This document shows, in pieces, positions 22,773 to 33,120 of a DNA stretch of 64,000 bases; position 1 is the first letter of the stretch; every line of letters starts with the position of its first letter. The stretch comes from Cherax quadricarinatus (lineage: Eukaryota; Arthropoda; Malacostraca; Decapoda; Parastacidae), in assembly GCF_038502225.1 (NCBI RefSeq), contig NC_091368.1:22227082-22291081 (forward strand), read 5' to 3'. A program made the position numbers and the translations under genes. The notes beneath the pieces were generated by a model. It saw nothing but the letters and a program-made list of their open reading frames with translations. It did not search any database and had not been told where the DNA came from.

Positions 22773-22950
22773 TATTATTATTAACACACTGGCCGATTCC
22801 CACCAAGGCAGGGTGGCCCGAAGAAGAAAAACTTTCACAATCATTCACTCCATCACTGTCTTGCCAGAAGGGTGCTTTACACTACAATTTTTAAACTACA
22901 ACATTAGCACCCCTCCTTCATTACTATTATTATTATTATTATTATTATCC
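22736..22950 (-). mobile_element. RTE-like LINE 3' end with (TAA)n tail
   Basis: On the minus strand it begins GAAGGAGGGGTGCTAATG, overlapping the last bases of the RTE-like copy at 14085-14098, and proceeds through CACCCTTCTGGCAAGACAG and CCTTGGTGGGAATCGGCC to a (TAA)n tail (22736-22783 on +). A second TAA/TTA array lies at its other edge (22920-22948). It supplies the 3' end missing from the long copy. Confidence 0.85.
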
Positions 22951-23049
22951 ACTTCGAGGGGTCTTAGGCAAAATGACCAAAATATCATTTGATGTGAAAA
23001 TAAAACTGACGAATGCCGCCGACGGAATGGAAAGTAGACTATAAGTAGA

Positions 23050-24228
23050 ATGGAAGAAAATTATAAACCACCAACAAATGACGATCCCAAACCCTTCAAC
23101 CAAGCTGAGCTCAATGACTTGGTGAGAGACCTTAACCTTCCAAAAGAAAGTACGCAGTTACTTGGCTCTAGACTAAAGGAACACAGGCTTCTACCTCCTG
23201 GAACAACATTCGCTTGGTACCGTCATCGTGAAGTGGAATTCACTCAATTTTTTGACAAAGAGGAATTTTTAGCTTTATGTTCATACAAAGATGAATGGAG
23301 ACTCTTCAATGATTCTTCTCTAAGAAGTTTAAAGGCTGTACTACACAGCTGCATCTGTGCCAATTGGTCATAGTGTCCCGATGTCAGAAACTTACGCAAA
23401 TGTGAAGACACTAATAACTGCAATCAAGTCCAGAATCACAATTTTCTCATTTGTGGTGATTTGAAAGTTATTGCTCTCCCACTAGGTCTTCAAGGCAGAT
23501 GCACCAAGTATACCTGTTTTCCGTGTCTTTATGATAGGACAGACAGCCAGCACTATGAACAAAAAGACTGGCCACCAAGAACCAGCTTCTTACCCGGAAA
23601 TCACAACGTGAAAACTGTGCCACTAGTTGACCCCAAGAAAATTCTGCTGTCACCGCTCCACATCACATTAAGGCTTATGAAAATTTTTGAAAAGGCCTTA
23701 AACAAGAATGGAACTGCTTTCAAGTACCTGGAGTCAAAGTTTCCTCGTATAAGTGAAGGCAATCTAAAGGCAGGAATCTTTGTTGGTCCTGAGATTCGGG
23801 AATTGATGAAGGAGAAGCCTTTTGATGAAGCATTAGCAGGTGTCAAGGTGAATGTCTGGCTTTCATTCAAGCAGATTGTCTACAACTTGCTGGGAAACAA
23901 GTGCTCCCCTGAATATGAAAAAATGATCCAAGACCCGATTTCAAGTTTCCAACAACTTGGGTCTAGAATGAGTGTGAAGATGCACTTTTTGCACTCACAT
24001 CTTGACTATTTTCCCAACAATTGTGGGGACTACAGTTAGGAACAAGAAGAGTGGTTCCATCAGGATATTTGCACCATGGAAACTCGATACCAGGGCAAAT
24101 GGAATGTCAGCATGATGGCTGATTATTGCTTGTCATTGAAACATACTGGTCTCGATGCACAGCACAAGCGAAAATCAAAGCGGTCCTCCTTCCTTTGATT
24201 CAATATGTATGTTAACCATTTGGAGCAT
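23050..24228 (+). pseudogene. unclassified amplified protein family, broken copy
   Basis: Three consecutive pieces of one protein. 23050-23373: LNDLVRDLNLPKESTQLLGS and FAWYRHREVEFTQFF. The reading then continues across a frame change at about 23425 (ICGDLKVIALPLGLQG). 23461-24039: CFPCLYDR, a VDPKKILLSPLHITLRLMK block, LSFKQIVYNLLGN, MSVKMHFLHSHLDYFP. Past a TAG at 24037 it goes on as EEWFHQDICTMETRYQGKW and MMADYCLSLK. I recognise this as a protein repeated in many invertebrate genomes and suspect a transposon origin, but I cannot name the superfamily, and no DDE triad can be assigned with confidence. AATAAA-like sequence follows at about 24236. No terminal repeats found. Confidence 0.65.
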
Positions 24229-24618
24229 ATTTTTTTAATAAAATAATTTGATTTGATTCATTTTAATTTGGAATTCATATATTCTTAAAACTAACGGAAT
24301 TTGCTTTTCCATGATTACTTGCCTAATTTTAATAAATTAACAATTTATTAAAAAATAAATTTTTTTTATTAATTTTTATTTTATTCAAAATTCTTACGTG
24401 ACAGTGTAAAATGGTTTAGATATTTACAATCAGCAGCCCAAGAATATGTAAGATGGTAAGCATGAGTATAATAAAAAGTAAAAACATTCTAAACGCAGAG
24501 CGTTGTAACCTGCACACAGGAGACTTGGACCATTAACTAGTTTTACAGAAGCGCTTGAAGGAAAGTGAGCCAAAATATATGCAAGTGGGGGCAGGGAAAG
24601 GGAGAGGTCGAACGGGAC

Positions 24619-24917
24619 TGTAGACAGCCTGTACTGTCTGCACAGACAGCCCATGCTGTCTGCCAGCTTAGTTCATATTTTGCGCCATGCTGGTGCTGCC
24701 ACCTATAGGCGTTGCCACTTCAGCCTGCCTGCCCTTGCCTCACTCTCACTCACACAGCGGCCTAGCAGGAAGACTCAAGGCCTACTAGTAGCTCTCGTGG
24801 GATGGCCCTGCCTGGGCCATGGGCACAACACACAAGCCTGTGTACCCACCACGACACTTAACAATAAAGTAAGAAGCCTCCGAAGACATTTATCATTCAC
24901 ACCCCGCTTTCAGTTCA
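24619..24917. repeat. left long terminal repeat of a non-coding element
   Basis: Starts TGTAGACAGCCTGTACTGTC and ends near CAGTTCA; matched by 26789-27088 along its full length with scattered differences. It contains AATAAAG near its end, fitting an LTR polyadenylation signal. Confidence 0.75.
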
Positions 24918-26788
24918 CCAAACTCGTTATAAATGGTGGAAAGCGGTGGTCGCAGCAGTTGTTTGCCCGGAGAGAGGAAGGAAGATGGATGAAGTCATCT
25001 TCACTTCATCATCCCATGCAAGAAGCATCCATCTCTCAACGAGTTATCCTAATGTCCTGTCTGCACGTTTCAGCATCCAGACACAGGTACAAGCAGGCAG
25101 GATCCAGACGAAATTTGCCGAATTTCTTCGAGAATTGTGAGTGGCATCCCAGTGACCCCACGCTGTTTCCCAAGTCACGTGTTCAGCATCACTTGTATGT
25201 TGCTGCTGTTGTTTTTCAGCTCAGCACAGCTGTTTCAGCAAGCCTGAGGTGAGTTTTGTGGCGATTTCTGCGTCCAGTGTGAGTTCACCACATGTTTGTG
25301 GGAGGAGGAAGTGGCCGCTCCTTGCCTCGCCCTGCTGTACTCTCACACCTCACCAGCATACCATACACTCACCACTACTCACTCCCTCTGCTGTGTTTTC
25401 TGCTGTTTTTCGTGTGAATTCATTGCCATAGCTGTGTATCCGAGTGCGCGAGGCCACTCGAAGCTACGTAGATCATGACACCACGTAGATCACGACGACA
25501 CGTGGATCCCGACACCATGTGGGTGTGGGCGATGTCACGTAGATCTACCAGCCACGTGAGTTACCAGATGTCCCAGGCCACATGCTGTGGCCTGCTGCCC
25601 GACTTCATGACGTCACGATGTCTGCTGACGCCACCTCACGATGTCTGCCTGATGTCACCTCTAGATGTCTGCTGACGTCACCTCGCGACATCACATGATG
25701 TCACCATCGAGTGTTCAGTAATTATTTCAGTATTGTCGAGAAGATTGAGAGAAGATATATGTCGTGTGTTAATTAATTCCTCTCAGTCAGTGTACCGCAT
25801 GTACCACGGGTGTGTTTAAAGTTTCCGTGTGTTCAGTGAGGTCTGAGCCAGACCTGACTAGCACCACTGTGCTAAATCACCCGTGTGACCAGTGCATTTG
25901 ACAGCTGATTATTCAGCCCCGAGTGACCGAGCTCTCTTGTACAGAAAGCTTTTATGCTCGTCGCTCGTGATGTTCTGCAGAATCGTACCTGCTACGATTC
26001 CCATCGAGATTTGTTTCACTTCACCTCCAGACCGTCCGAGTGCAGTTATATGTAGAGAAACAAGTCTGGGGACGCTTAGACTAACCTCTGCTATAACTCC
26101 AACTGCCGAGAGAAAATGACACTCGCCAAGCCGCAGTTAGCCCTGTTGGCAGGCACTGTGTCAGCCTCGTGTCACAAGCTTCAGTGAGCAGCCTGCACAA
26201 AGATGATGTCACTTTGACTGCTAGCTCTCTCACTGCAGTCTGGTGTATGATGTTACGACTCCCAGATGTTTCGCCCAGTCGTCTCTGCCACAATTCGCTC
26301 CACGCTCGTCGGCAGTGACAGCCCAGTGACAGAACCAGTCAAGAAGTGTCCTCCTGAGTCTCTTGCCAGAAGTCCTGCCCAGTTGCCGAGTTTTGTCGAC
26401 GCCTCACTTGAGGGCACCAGCATGTCGTGCCCCAGGTTTAGTGAAAACCTGCAGCGACTCCTACGATGACTGCTTCACCATTCCAGAGGAGACCGTACCT
26501 TGTTACGTCACAGCTCAGCCACAGCGATGTCTCCCATGTTGCAGTATCTGTCCAGATGCAGGAAGGCGTGCAGTGATGCCCATCGACGCTCACTGCCTTT
26601 GACCACGATATTTAGCACACCCAACATGTTTTTTTCTTCCCTCCCTGTAGGAAGTTTTTTCCATGTCCATATGTATATATATGTTTTTATTTTGTGTTCT
26701 GTGCCATGTTCCTACGAGAGAGAGACCGAGTTCCTTTTACCACCAGTATTGTAGCGTCAGGACGATGTGCGGTAAGTGGCCGAGCGTA
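24918..26788. mobile_element. internal region of a non-coding LTR element
   Basis: About 1.9 kb between two direct repeats with no gag, protease, RT, RNase H or integrase motif in any frame. The segment directly after the left repeat (TGGTGGAAAGCGGTGG) could be a primer binding site, and an ATG follows at 24985. The structure fits a non-autonomous LTR derivative whose proteins would be supplied by another element. Target duplications were not found at the ends as I placed them. Confidence 0.6.
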
Positions 26789-27088
26789 TGTAGACAGCCT
26801 GTACTATCTGCACAGACAGCCCATGCTGTCTGCCAGCTTAGTTCATATTTCACGCCATGCTGGTGCTGCCACCTATAGGCGTTGCTACTTCAGCCTGCCT
26901 GCCCTTGCCTCGCTCTCACTCACACAGCGGCCTAGCAGGAAGACACAAGGCCTACTCCTAGCTCTCTCTCGTGGGCATGGCCCTGCCCGGGCCATGGGCA
27001 CAACACACAAGCCTGTGTACCCACCACGACCTTTCAATAAACTAAGAAGCCTCCAAAGACGTATCATTTACTCCCCGCTACCAGAACA
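26789..27088. repeat. right long terminal repeat of a non-coding element
   Basis: Direct repeat of 24619-24917, differing by point changes and small indels (for example CTCTCTCTCGTGGGC against CTCTCGTGGGA). Confidence 0.75.
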
Positions 27089-28144
27089 CCAAATAATCCT
27101 TTTATAGGACGAGGGAACAGTAGCCCCAATGAGGTTATGTCATACAGGGATTTTGTCCCACCCTGTGGGCCATTAGCTCTCCTCCAGTGATCTTTTCTCT
27201 TGTTCATTAGTCTGCCTCCATTATTTCTACTACTACTACTATTTCTTCTCTATTACTCAACTCTCAGCCCCTTTTCTCACTACCATTACACAAATAACCC
27301 ACACATAGGAGAAATAAACTTAAGACGACGTTTTGATTCGACTTCGATTCTTCATAAGTGTCAAAACTTCGATATGCAAGTAGAGCCCAACCTCCCTGCA
27401 AAAGATTCTAGTGATACCAGAATGCCACCACACACACCAGTTGTGGAGGAGCTAGCCAGCCCTGCTAGCACACATGGAGCTACTGATCTGCCACTACACA
27501 TCTGCTTACACCTGAATATGTGGGTTAGCATGTCATTCTTCCCAATACGCACATCTACAACAGTCAGACGGACACCATACATGTGACCCCATTGGAAACT
27601 GGAGATGAATTAGCTGCACAGGACCTACCGACAATTAATGACGAATCAGTCATGCCAGAGGCACCATCAGAGAACCTCATGTAACTCTTGGTAACTATTA
27701 ATGTGATAGTTGTTAAAGAAAGAACTAGCTCAAGACATACCTTTCTCTGGAGAGACATTGTATTCGCCTGACCTTTTTCAAATTATAATAAACTTGCAGA
27801 AAAAATTGAGCATCTTCACCAAATGCTGATAAATTTTATAAATATAGGTAGTCAGGATGGTGCTCTTGAGTATAAAGATGGTCTCAAAAGTGGAGCAATT
27901 TCTATTTAGTTTCAAGCAGTTTGTAAGGAAGAAGCCAATGATTCTTGGCTTCAAACATTGCTTAGGAACTAGCTGGCAAAATGCCGGGAAATGCTTAGAG
28001 AAAAAGGTTCTGAAAATAAAAATGTACAAGCTATGCTATTTGCTCTTAAGTGTCTGCACACTGTAGTCAAAGCATAATAGTCTTACCATCTTATGAGCAA
28101 GAGATTGTAATAACTCACTACAATGGATAGATTATAATTTTTTT

Positions 28145-28700
28145 TTTCATGGAACATTGCTTCCTCCAGGAAGCGGTTGCCTGACTTATATCATATTAGT
28201 GCAACCAAGAATGTTGATGTCATCTGTTTGTAGGAATGTAGACTGAAAGATATAGCACCTCCACCAAAGTTGCCTGGATATGCAGCTTATAACTTAAGGT
28301 CAACCAATCGTTGTGTGATTTATGTTAGAAAGAACTTACCATATTCATTGAGAGTCGAGTAAGCATGCAATATCATGGTGTCAAAATATACGCAGGCAAT
28401 TTTTCCATAAACATTTTTAATCTTTATGCTCCAGTGAACCAGCTTCGACCTGATACTTTACCAGATCGCATCAATAGTGGACCTACCCTGATTCTTGGAG
28501 ACTTTAATGCCAGGCATAAGAATATTGGTGGGTCTATAACAAACACCAATGGAACTAAACTAGTGAAATTTTTGTATGAGCATGATAATATTCGAATTAT
28601 GGGCACTACTGAGCCTACTGGGCCACTATTCATGGGTTTAAATTTTCTAGTACTAAAACACACCAAATTACTTTCACTAGGCGTTCTATTGTCCCTGATA
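28145..28700 (+). pseudogene. endonuclease remnant of the I-like LINE
   Basis: Begins FFSWNIASSRKRLPDL, then NVDVICL with a stop replacing the usual Gln/Glu of the QE motif (TAG at 28233). GYAAYNLRSTNR follows, and the open piece 28365-28763 carries INIFNLYAP and PTLILGDFNARH (catalytic Asp/Asn). The C-terminal SDH block is not recoverable; a deletion joins it to the RT thumb. Confidence 0.75.
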
Positions 28701-29379
28701 ATCCATTGTACCTATACGGCTCGTGTATCCCAGGTGATACTGTCAGCTTTCTCGGCCTTCTGATAAACCGTCCGTTATCCTGGAAACTTCACATTCATAG
28801 CTGGCTGAACCTCCTTTAAACCCTCGGACATCTGTCATGAGGGCTAGTCGTAGAACTCTCCTTCGATTACATTCTGTCCTAATATTATAGAAACTCGATT
28901 ATGGCGACCAGATATATTCAGCGGCCTCTCCTGCAACTCTTCCTAGCCTTGATACCATCCATCACCAGGGATTACGTTTATGTCTCGGTGATTTTCGCTC
29001 TTCACCGGTTGAGAGCCTCTATGCAGAGATTAATATTCCATCCCTGACAACTCGCTGTGATGCTCATTGCCCTCATTATGTTCACTCTCATGACCTCCGT
29101 CATGAGAGCGATGTTAGTAGAAGTAATGGATGTTAGTAGAAGTTCTTCATTTGTTCGTCGCCCCTGTTTACTCCGTCTCTTTTCTCTTCGTCTACATTCG
29201 CTCTTGTCTTCTCTTCAGCTCCCACTTTTCAATGTTCATGTAGCATCTAACTTTTCCCTACCTCCTTGGGAAGTTCCGACGGATCGTGTCTGTTCTTCCC
29301 CACTGCCATGTGCGGAATCTCAACTGCCTACGGTGGCTTCTCGCTCTCTTTTTCTTAGCCACTTCTACTCTCATTGTCA

Positions 29380-30075
29380 TGCGATCGCAGTGTACACTGA
29401 TGGTTCCAAGTCTTCTGACGACGTCGGATTCGCAGCAGTGTTCGGAAACACTGCTGCGAATCCAGAGGGCATTTATTATTTTTAATGCTGAACTGTATGC
29501 CGTTCTCGTAGCACCTATCCGTATTGCATCTATGCCTGTGGCACCATTTGTGGTAGTTTCAAACCCCCTTAGTGTTACAGACTGTAAAACAATTTGATTC
29601 ACCTCATTCCCTGGCTCTTTGTATCGGACTTTCGTTATACCGTATCTCTAGTAAGCACAAAGATCTTGTTTTTTGTTGGGTCCCCGGTCATGTTGATGTA
29701 CAGGGCAATGAACAGTCAGACACTGCTGCGCGATCAGCAGTACATTAACCCCCAGTTTCATATAGAGGTGTTTCATTTACAGATTATTTTCCTGTAATTG
29801 GCAACAAGGTTGGTATAATCTGCTACATAATAAATTACATTCTTTTAAACCTAGTATAGGTTTCTGGCCGTCTTCTTGCCATGGTTTAGAGAATACACTC
29901 TCCTGTCTTCTCATTGGACACACTAGTCTTACTCACGGGTATCTCATGGAGAAACACCATGTTCCACTCTGTGAGAATTGTGAGGTTCCAGTTTCTGTCA
30001 GCCACATTCTGTTGGGCTGTCCACTCTATCAACGAGTGCACAACATTTACCTCCGACGTCGTCACCGCTCTAATG
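29380..30075 (+). pseudogene. RNase H and C-terminal zinc motif of the I-like LINE
   Basis: AVYTDGSKSSDDVGFAAVF gives the first RNase H Asp. A WVPGHVDVQGNEQSDTAA-type block is encoded at about 29678-29735 in shifted frame. The end reads CENCEVPVSVSHILLGCPLY, a Cys-x2-Cys...His...Cys motif found at the end of I/jockey-type ORF2. A perfect palindrome at 29426-29463 disrupts the RNase H frame. Confidence 0.75.
29426..29463. repeat. perfect 17-bp inverted repeat
   Basis: GGATTCGCAGCAGTGTT, four-base loop CGGA, then its exact reverse complement. It sits in the RNase H coding remnant. Confidence 0.95.
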
Positions 30076-30091
30076 CGGTGGATCCTCCTTT

Positions 30092-30904
30092 AAGAACATA
30101 AGAACATAAGAAAGAATGAACACTGCAACAGGCCTATTGACCCATGCACAGCAGGCCCATGTCCCCCCGGATTAGACCAATGACCCCACCGGATTAGGGC
30201 AATGACACACCCAGTCTGGTCACCTCCATTCGAGGATGGAGCACTGCACCAGACCCAGCAGCACAAGCTAGTCAGGTCCAACTCACACCCACCCACACCC
30301 ACTCGTGTATTTATCTAACCTATTTTTAAAACTACACAACGTTTTAGCCTGAATAACTGTACTCGAGAGTTTGTTCCACTCATCCACAACTCTATTACCA
30401 AACCAGGGCTTTCCTATATCCTTCCTGAATCTGAATTTTTCCAACTTTAAACCATTGCTGTGAGTCCTGTCTTGGCTGGAAATTTTCAGCACACTACATC
30501 CCCTTTATTTATTCCTGTTTTCCATTTATACACCTCGATAATATCAACCCCAAATTCTACGCCTTTCGAGGGAGTGCAGATTCAGGGCCCTCAGTCTATC
30601 CTCATAGGGAAGATTTCTGATACATGGGATCATCTTTGTCATTCTCCTCTGTACGTTTTTCAGAGCATTTATATCCATTCTGTAATACGGTGACGAGAAC
30701 TGAGCAGCATAGTCTAAATGAGGCCTAACCAAGGATATATAGAGTTGAAGAACAACCTGAGGACTTTTATTATTTATACTTCTAGATATGAAGCCAAGAA
30801 TTCTGTTAGCTTTATTGCGAACACTAATGCACTGTTGTCTTGGTTTTAGTTTACTGCTAACCAGAACTCCTAAATCCTTTTCGCAATCAGTAGTTTAAGA
30901 TGTA
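30092..30904 (-). mobile_element. family C CR1, 3' portion, split by gypsy insertion
   Basis: Minus strand: thumb and C-terminus of family C (VRPHLDYAAQFSSPYYRMDINALKN-type sequence at 30544-30732; KDIGKPWFGNRVVDEWN at 30283-30492). A 3' untranslated region then ends in the octamer array at 30092-30115. It connects across the LTR element to 37543-39957: the codon run NNVD / DCEKD is continuous once the element and one target duplication are removed. Confidence 0.92.
30900..30904. repeat. target-site duplication, left (ATGTA)
   Basis: Pairs with ATCTA at 37543-37547 (one mismatch) on either side of the gypsy element; five bases is the usual length for Ty3/gypsy. Confidence 0.6.
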
Positions 30905-31689
30905 TGTGAAGGCTTACTCAGCCCTGTAACAACTTCAGACAGTATTACCAAGGCTGGCTCCTCCTCATGAAAATTAATGAATAGAAAAAGAAATAATAAC
31001 AAACATAAACACTTTATTATATAGAAAATATAAAATACTTAAATATGAAATATTAATCCTACATTAAAGAAAATGAAAAATGAAAAATATAAATGATAAC
31101 TGAATTCAACGCTATGTATATGGGTGTCTGGTGTTGGTGACACTGTTGTTGAAATCGTAGCCGTTGCTGATGATGGGGCGGGGGGGGGGTCGCAGGTGTT
31201 GGTGACTACCACTGGCTAGTTCTTCACAGATTATCGCCGTGATTAGTATCCCGATGACAGGAAAGCAGGTTCTTTACCACTGCAATGATGTGGGGTTACG
31301 TCCTGCAATTTCATACAGGTGCACAGGAAATTAGATCCAAAATGGGGAAGTCTCTGGACGTTAGTCCTTCTCCATCCGTTCTTCTTGTTGACAGGTGACC
31401 CTCTCTGTCATCCAAGAGTAGTGTTGGGAGCTGTGAGTCGAGTGATTTTCTGTTTGACCAGAGCCCCACACGTCACCTTTCGGGGGGGGGGGAAGAAGGA
31501 GGGGAAGGGATAGCGGGAGCTAGACAGACCCTACCTTAACAAGCAGCTGGCAGTCAAACTATCACTTTCAGGGAGGGGTAAAAAAGGCGGGAAAAACGGG
31601 AGCTTGACTTACCCTACCTTAACTAGTAGACGGCAATGAAACTATTGTTACTATATCGCTACTCCTATCTATTGAACTTTTCCCTCACA
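30905..31689 (-). repeat. gypsy 3' LTR
   Basis: 785 bp, bounded by TGTGAAGG and CCCTCACA (terminal inverted TGTGA/TCACA). Repeated at 36754-37542. A purine tract (TATGGGGGAG on the minus strand, 31690-31699) lies just inside, as expected for second-strand priming. Confidence 0.95.
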
Positions 31690-31783
31690 CTCCCCCATAC
31701 GAAGACTTATAGTCAAGGAGTATAAGAAGAATAGGCGAGGAAAAAGTTCTAACATGTGGAAGTCACGTAAGGCAACAAATCTT

Positions 31784-32638
31784 CTACTGACTGTCACGAC
31801 TTAACCAGTCAGAGAAATAATTGGATGAACCATTGATATACACAATATGGAACTTAAAAGCCTGGAGTGCCAATGTCCACCTCAAGAGGCGACTGTTGGT
31901 TCCCTTAAAAGTTTCTAGGTATATCAAAGGTTTGTGGTCCGTTTCTAAAATGAATTCTTTTCCCAGCAAATAAAATTTAAGTTTGGAGATACCCCACACA
32001 AGGGCTAAACATTCCTTTTCTATTGTGGAGTATCTTGTTTCTGCGGGAAGGAGTTTCCAGCTTAGGAAGCATACAGGGAAGGGAGTACCATCATGGTATT
32101 GTAGTAACACCGCACCTAAGCCAGTATTGGAGGCATCAGTTCTCAAACAAAATGTTTTATTAATATCTGGAATCTTAAGTGTAGGGTCTTTCGAAAAGAT
32201 GCTTTTAATCTCATTAAACTTTTCCCGAGCTACGTCGGAAAGTTCAAGAGGTTCCTTCACAGACTTTTTAAGGAAGTCGGATAAGATGCCTGTAAGATCA
32301 GTAAGGTTCGGGATAAACCGTGCATAAAAATCTACAGAACCAAGAAAGCTTCGCATGAGCTTCGTGGTTTTGGGGAATTTAAACTCTAATAAAGCTTTGA
32401 TCTTACTGGGGAGAGGCTGCAGAGAGTTATTAGAAAGTATCAGTCCAAGATATCTAATCTTGTTATACCCAAGGAAGCATTTCTTCGGCTTGGCAGTGAG
32501 TCCATGTGAGCGTAACCTACGCAAAACTGATGTTAATGTTTGGATATGTTCGCCCCACGTAGATGTCATTACGTAAATGTTATCAAAATAAACTGAAACA
32601 TTTGGCATATTACCCAAGACCTTTCTCATCAGTCTCAC
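31784..32638 (-). pseudogene. gypsy RT C-terminal half and RNase H
   Basis: A 284-codon frame. It starts RLMRKVLGNMPNVSVYFDNIYV: the catalytic Y-x-D-D box reads YFDN, so the second Asp is Asn. Next come the thumb and connection (KCFLGYNKIRYLG, MRSFLGSVDFYARFIPN), then RNase H from about residue 160: CLRTDASNTGLGAVLLQ, EKECLALVWG, ETDHKPLIYL, and YFSDWLSR near the end. RNase H residues appear intact. A +1 frameshift at about 32620 separates it from the upstream RT half. No integrase follows; only the purine tract and LTR do. Confidence 0.93.
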
Positions 32639-33116
32639 GTAGGTGGCACAGAGCAGTTACCAAACCGAAGGGCATAGTTCTATACTGCATCAGTCCTTGG
32701 TGTGTAGGAAAAGTGGTGTACTGCTTAGAAGAAGGATCTAACATTACTTGATGACATGCCTGCACAATATCAATCTCTGAAAAGAAGGAAGCGTCATAAA
32801 ATTTGTGTAGATCGCTATCTATTAAGGGCATAGGCTCAGCATCCCACCGAGTTATAGCATTAAGGCCTCTGAAGTCAATAGCAAGTCTATATGAATTATC
32901 CTCCTTCTTAACCATGACTACTGGTGAAGAATGTGAAGATACTGAAGGTTCAATGATCTTTAGTTTTAATAATCTGTCTACCTCTCGGTCAAATGCATCC
33001 CTAAGGTGAAATGGAACTGGGTATAATTTTCGTTTGATAGGATTGTCCGTCACTAGTCAATCTTATGGACTACCGTGGAGGTAGCACCTGGAATGTCAGT
33101 AAAGACGTCTGAAAAG
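32610..33116 (-). pseudogene. gypsy RT N-terminal half
   Basis: Minus strand: a DVFTDIPGATSTVVHKID segment (33116-33060) is followed by a stop from a one-base loss. The open 33053-32610 piece then reads KRKLYPVPFHLRDAFDREVD, KIIEPSVSSHSSPVVMVKKE, YRLAIDFRGLNAIT, FFSEIDIVQACHQVML and TMPFGLVTA. These are RT blocks 1-4 in gypsy form with the first catalytic Asp (SEIDI) present. The Gly of the usual GYHQI position is replaced by ACHQV. Confidence 0.93.
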
Positions 33117-33120
33117 TTAC

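Larger units (their letters stand above)
27300..30091 (+). mobile_element. decayed I-like LINE with RNase H
   Basis: Pieces in + orientation: possible ORF1 remnants (27600-28080), endonuclease (28145-28690), thumb (28740-28800), RNase H (29390-29750) and a terminal Cys/His motif (29965-30060). Most of the RT is deleted. RNase H downstream of RT is characteristic of I-type and related LINEs; the clade is an inference. It ends where the family C octamer tail begins at 30092. Confidence 0.7.
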
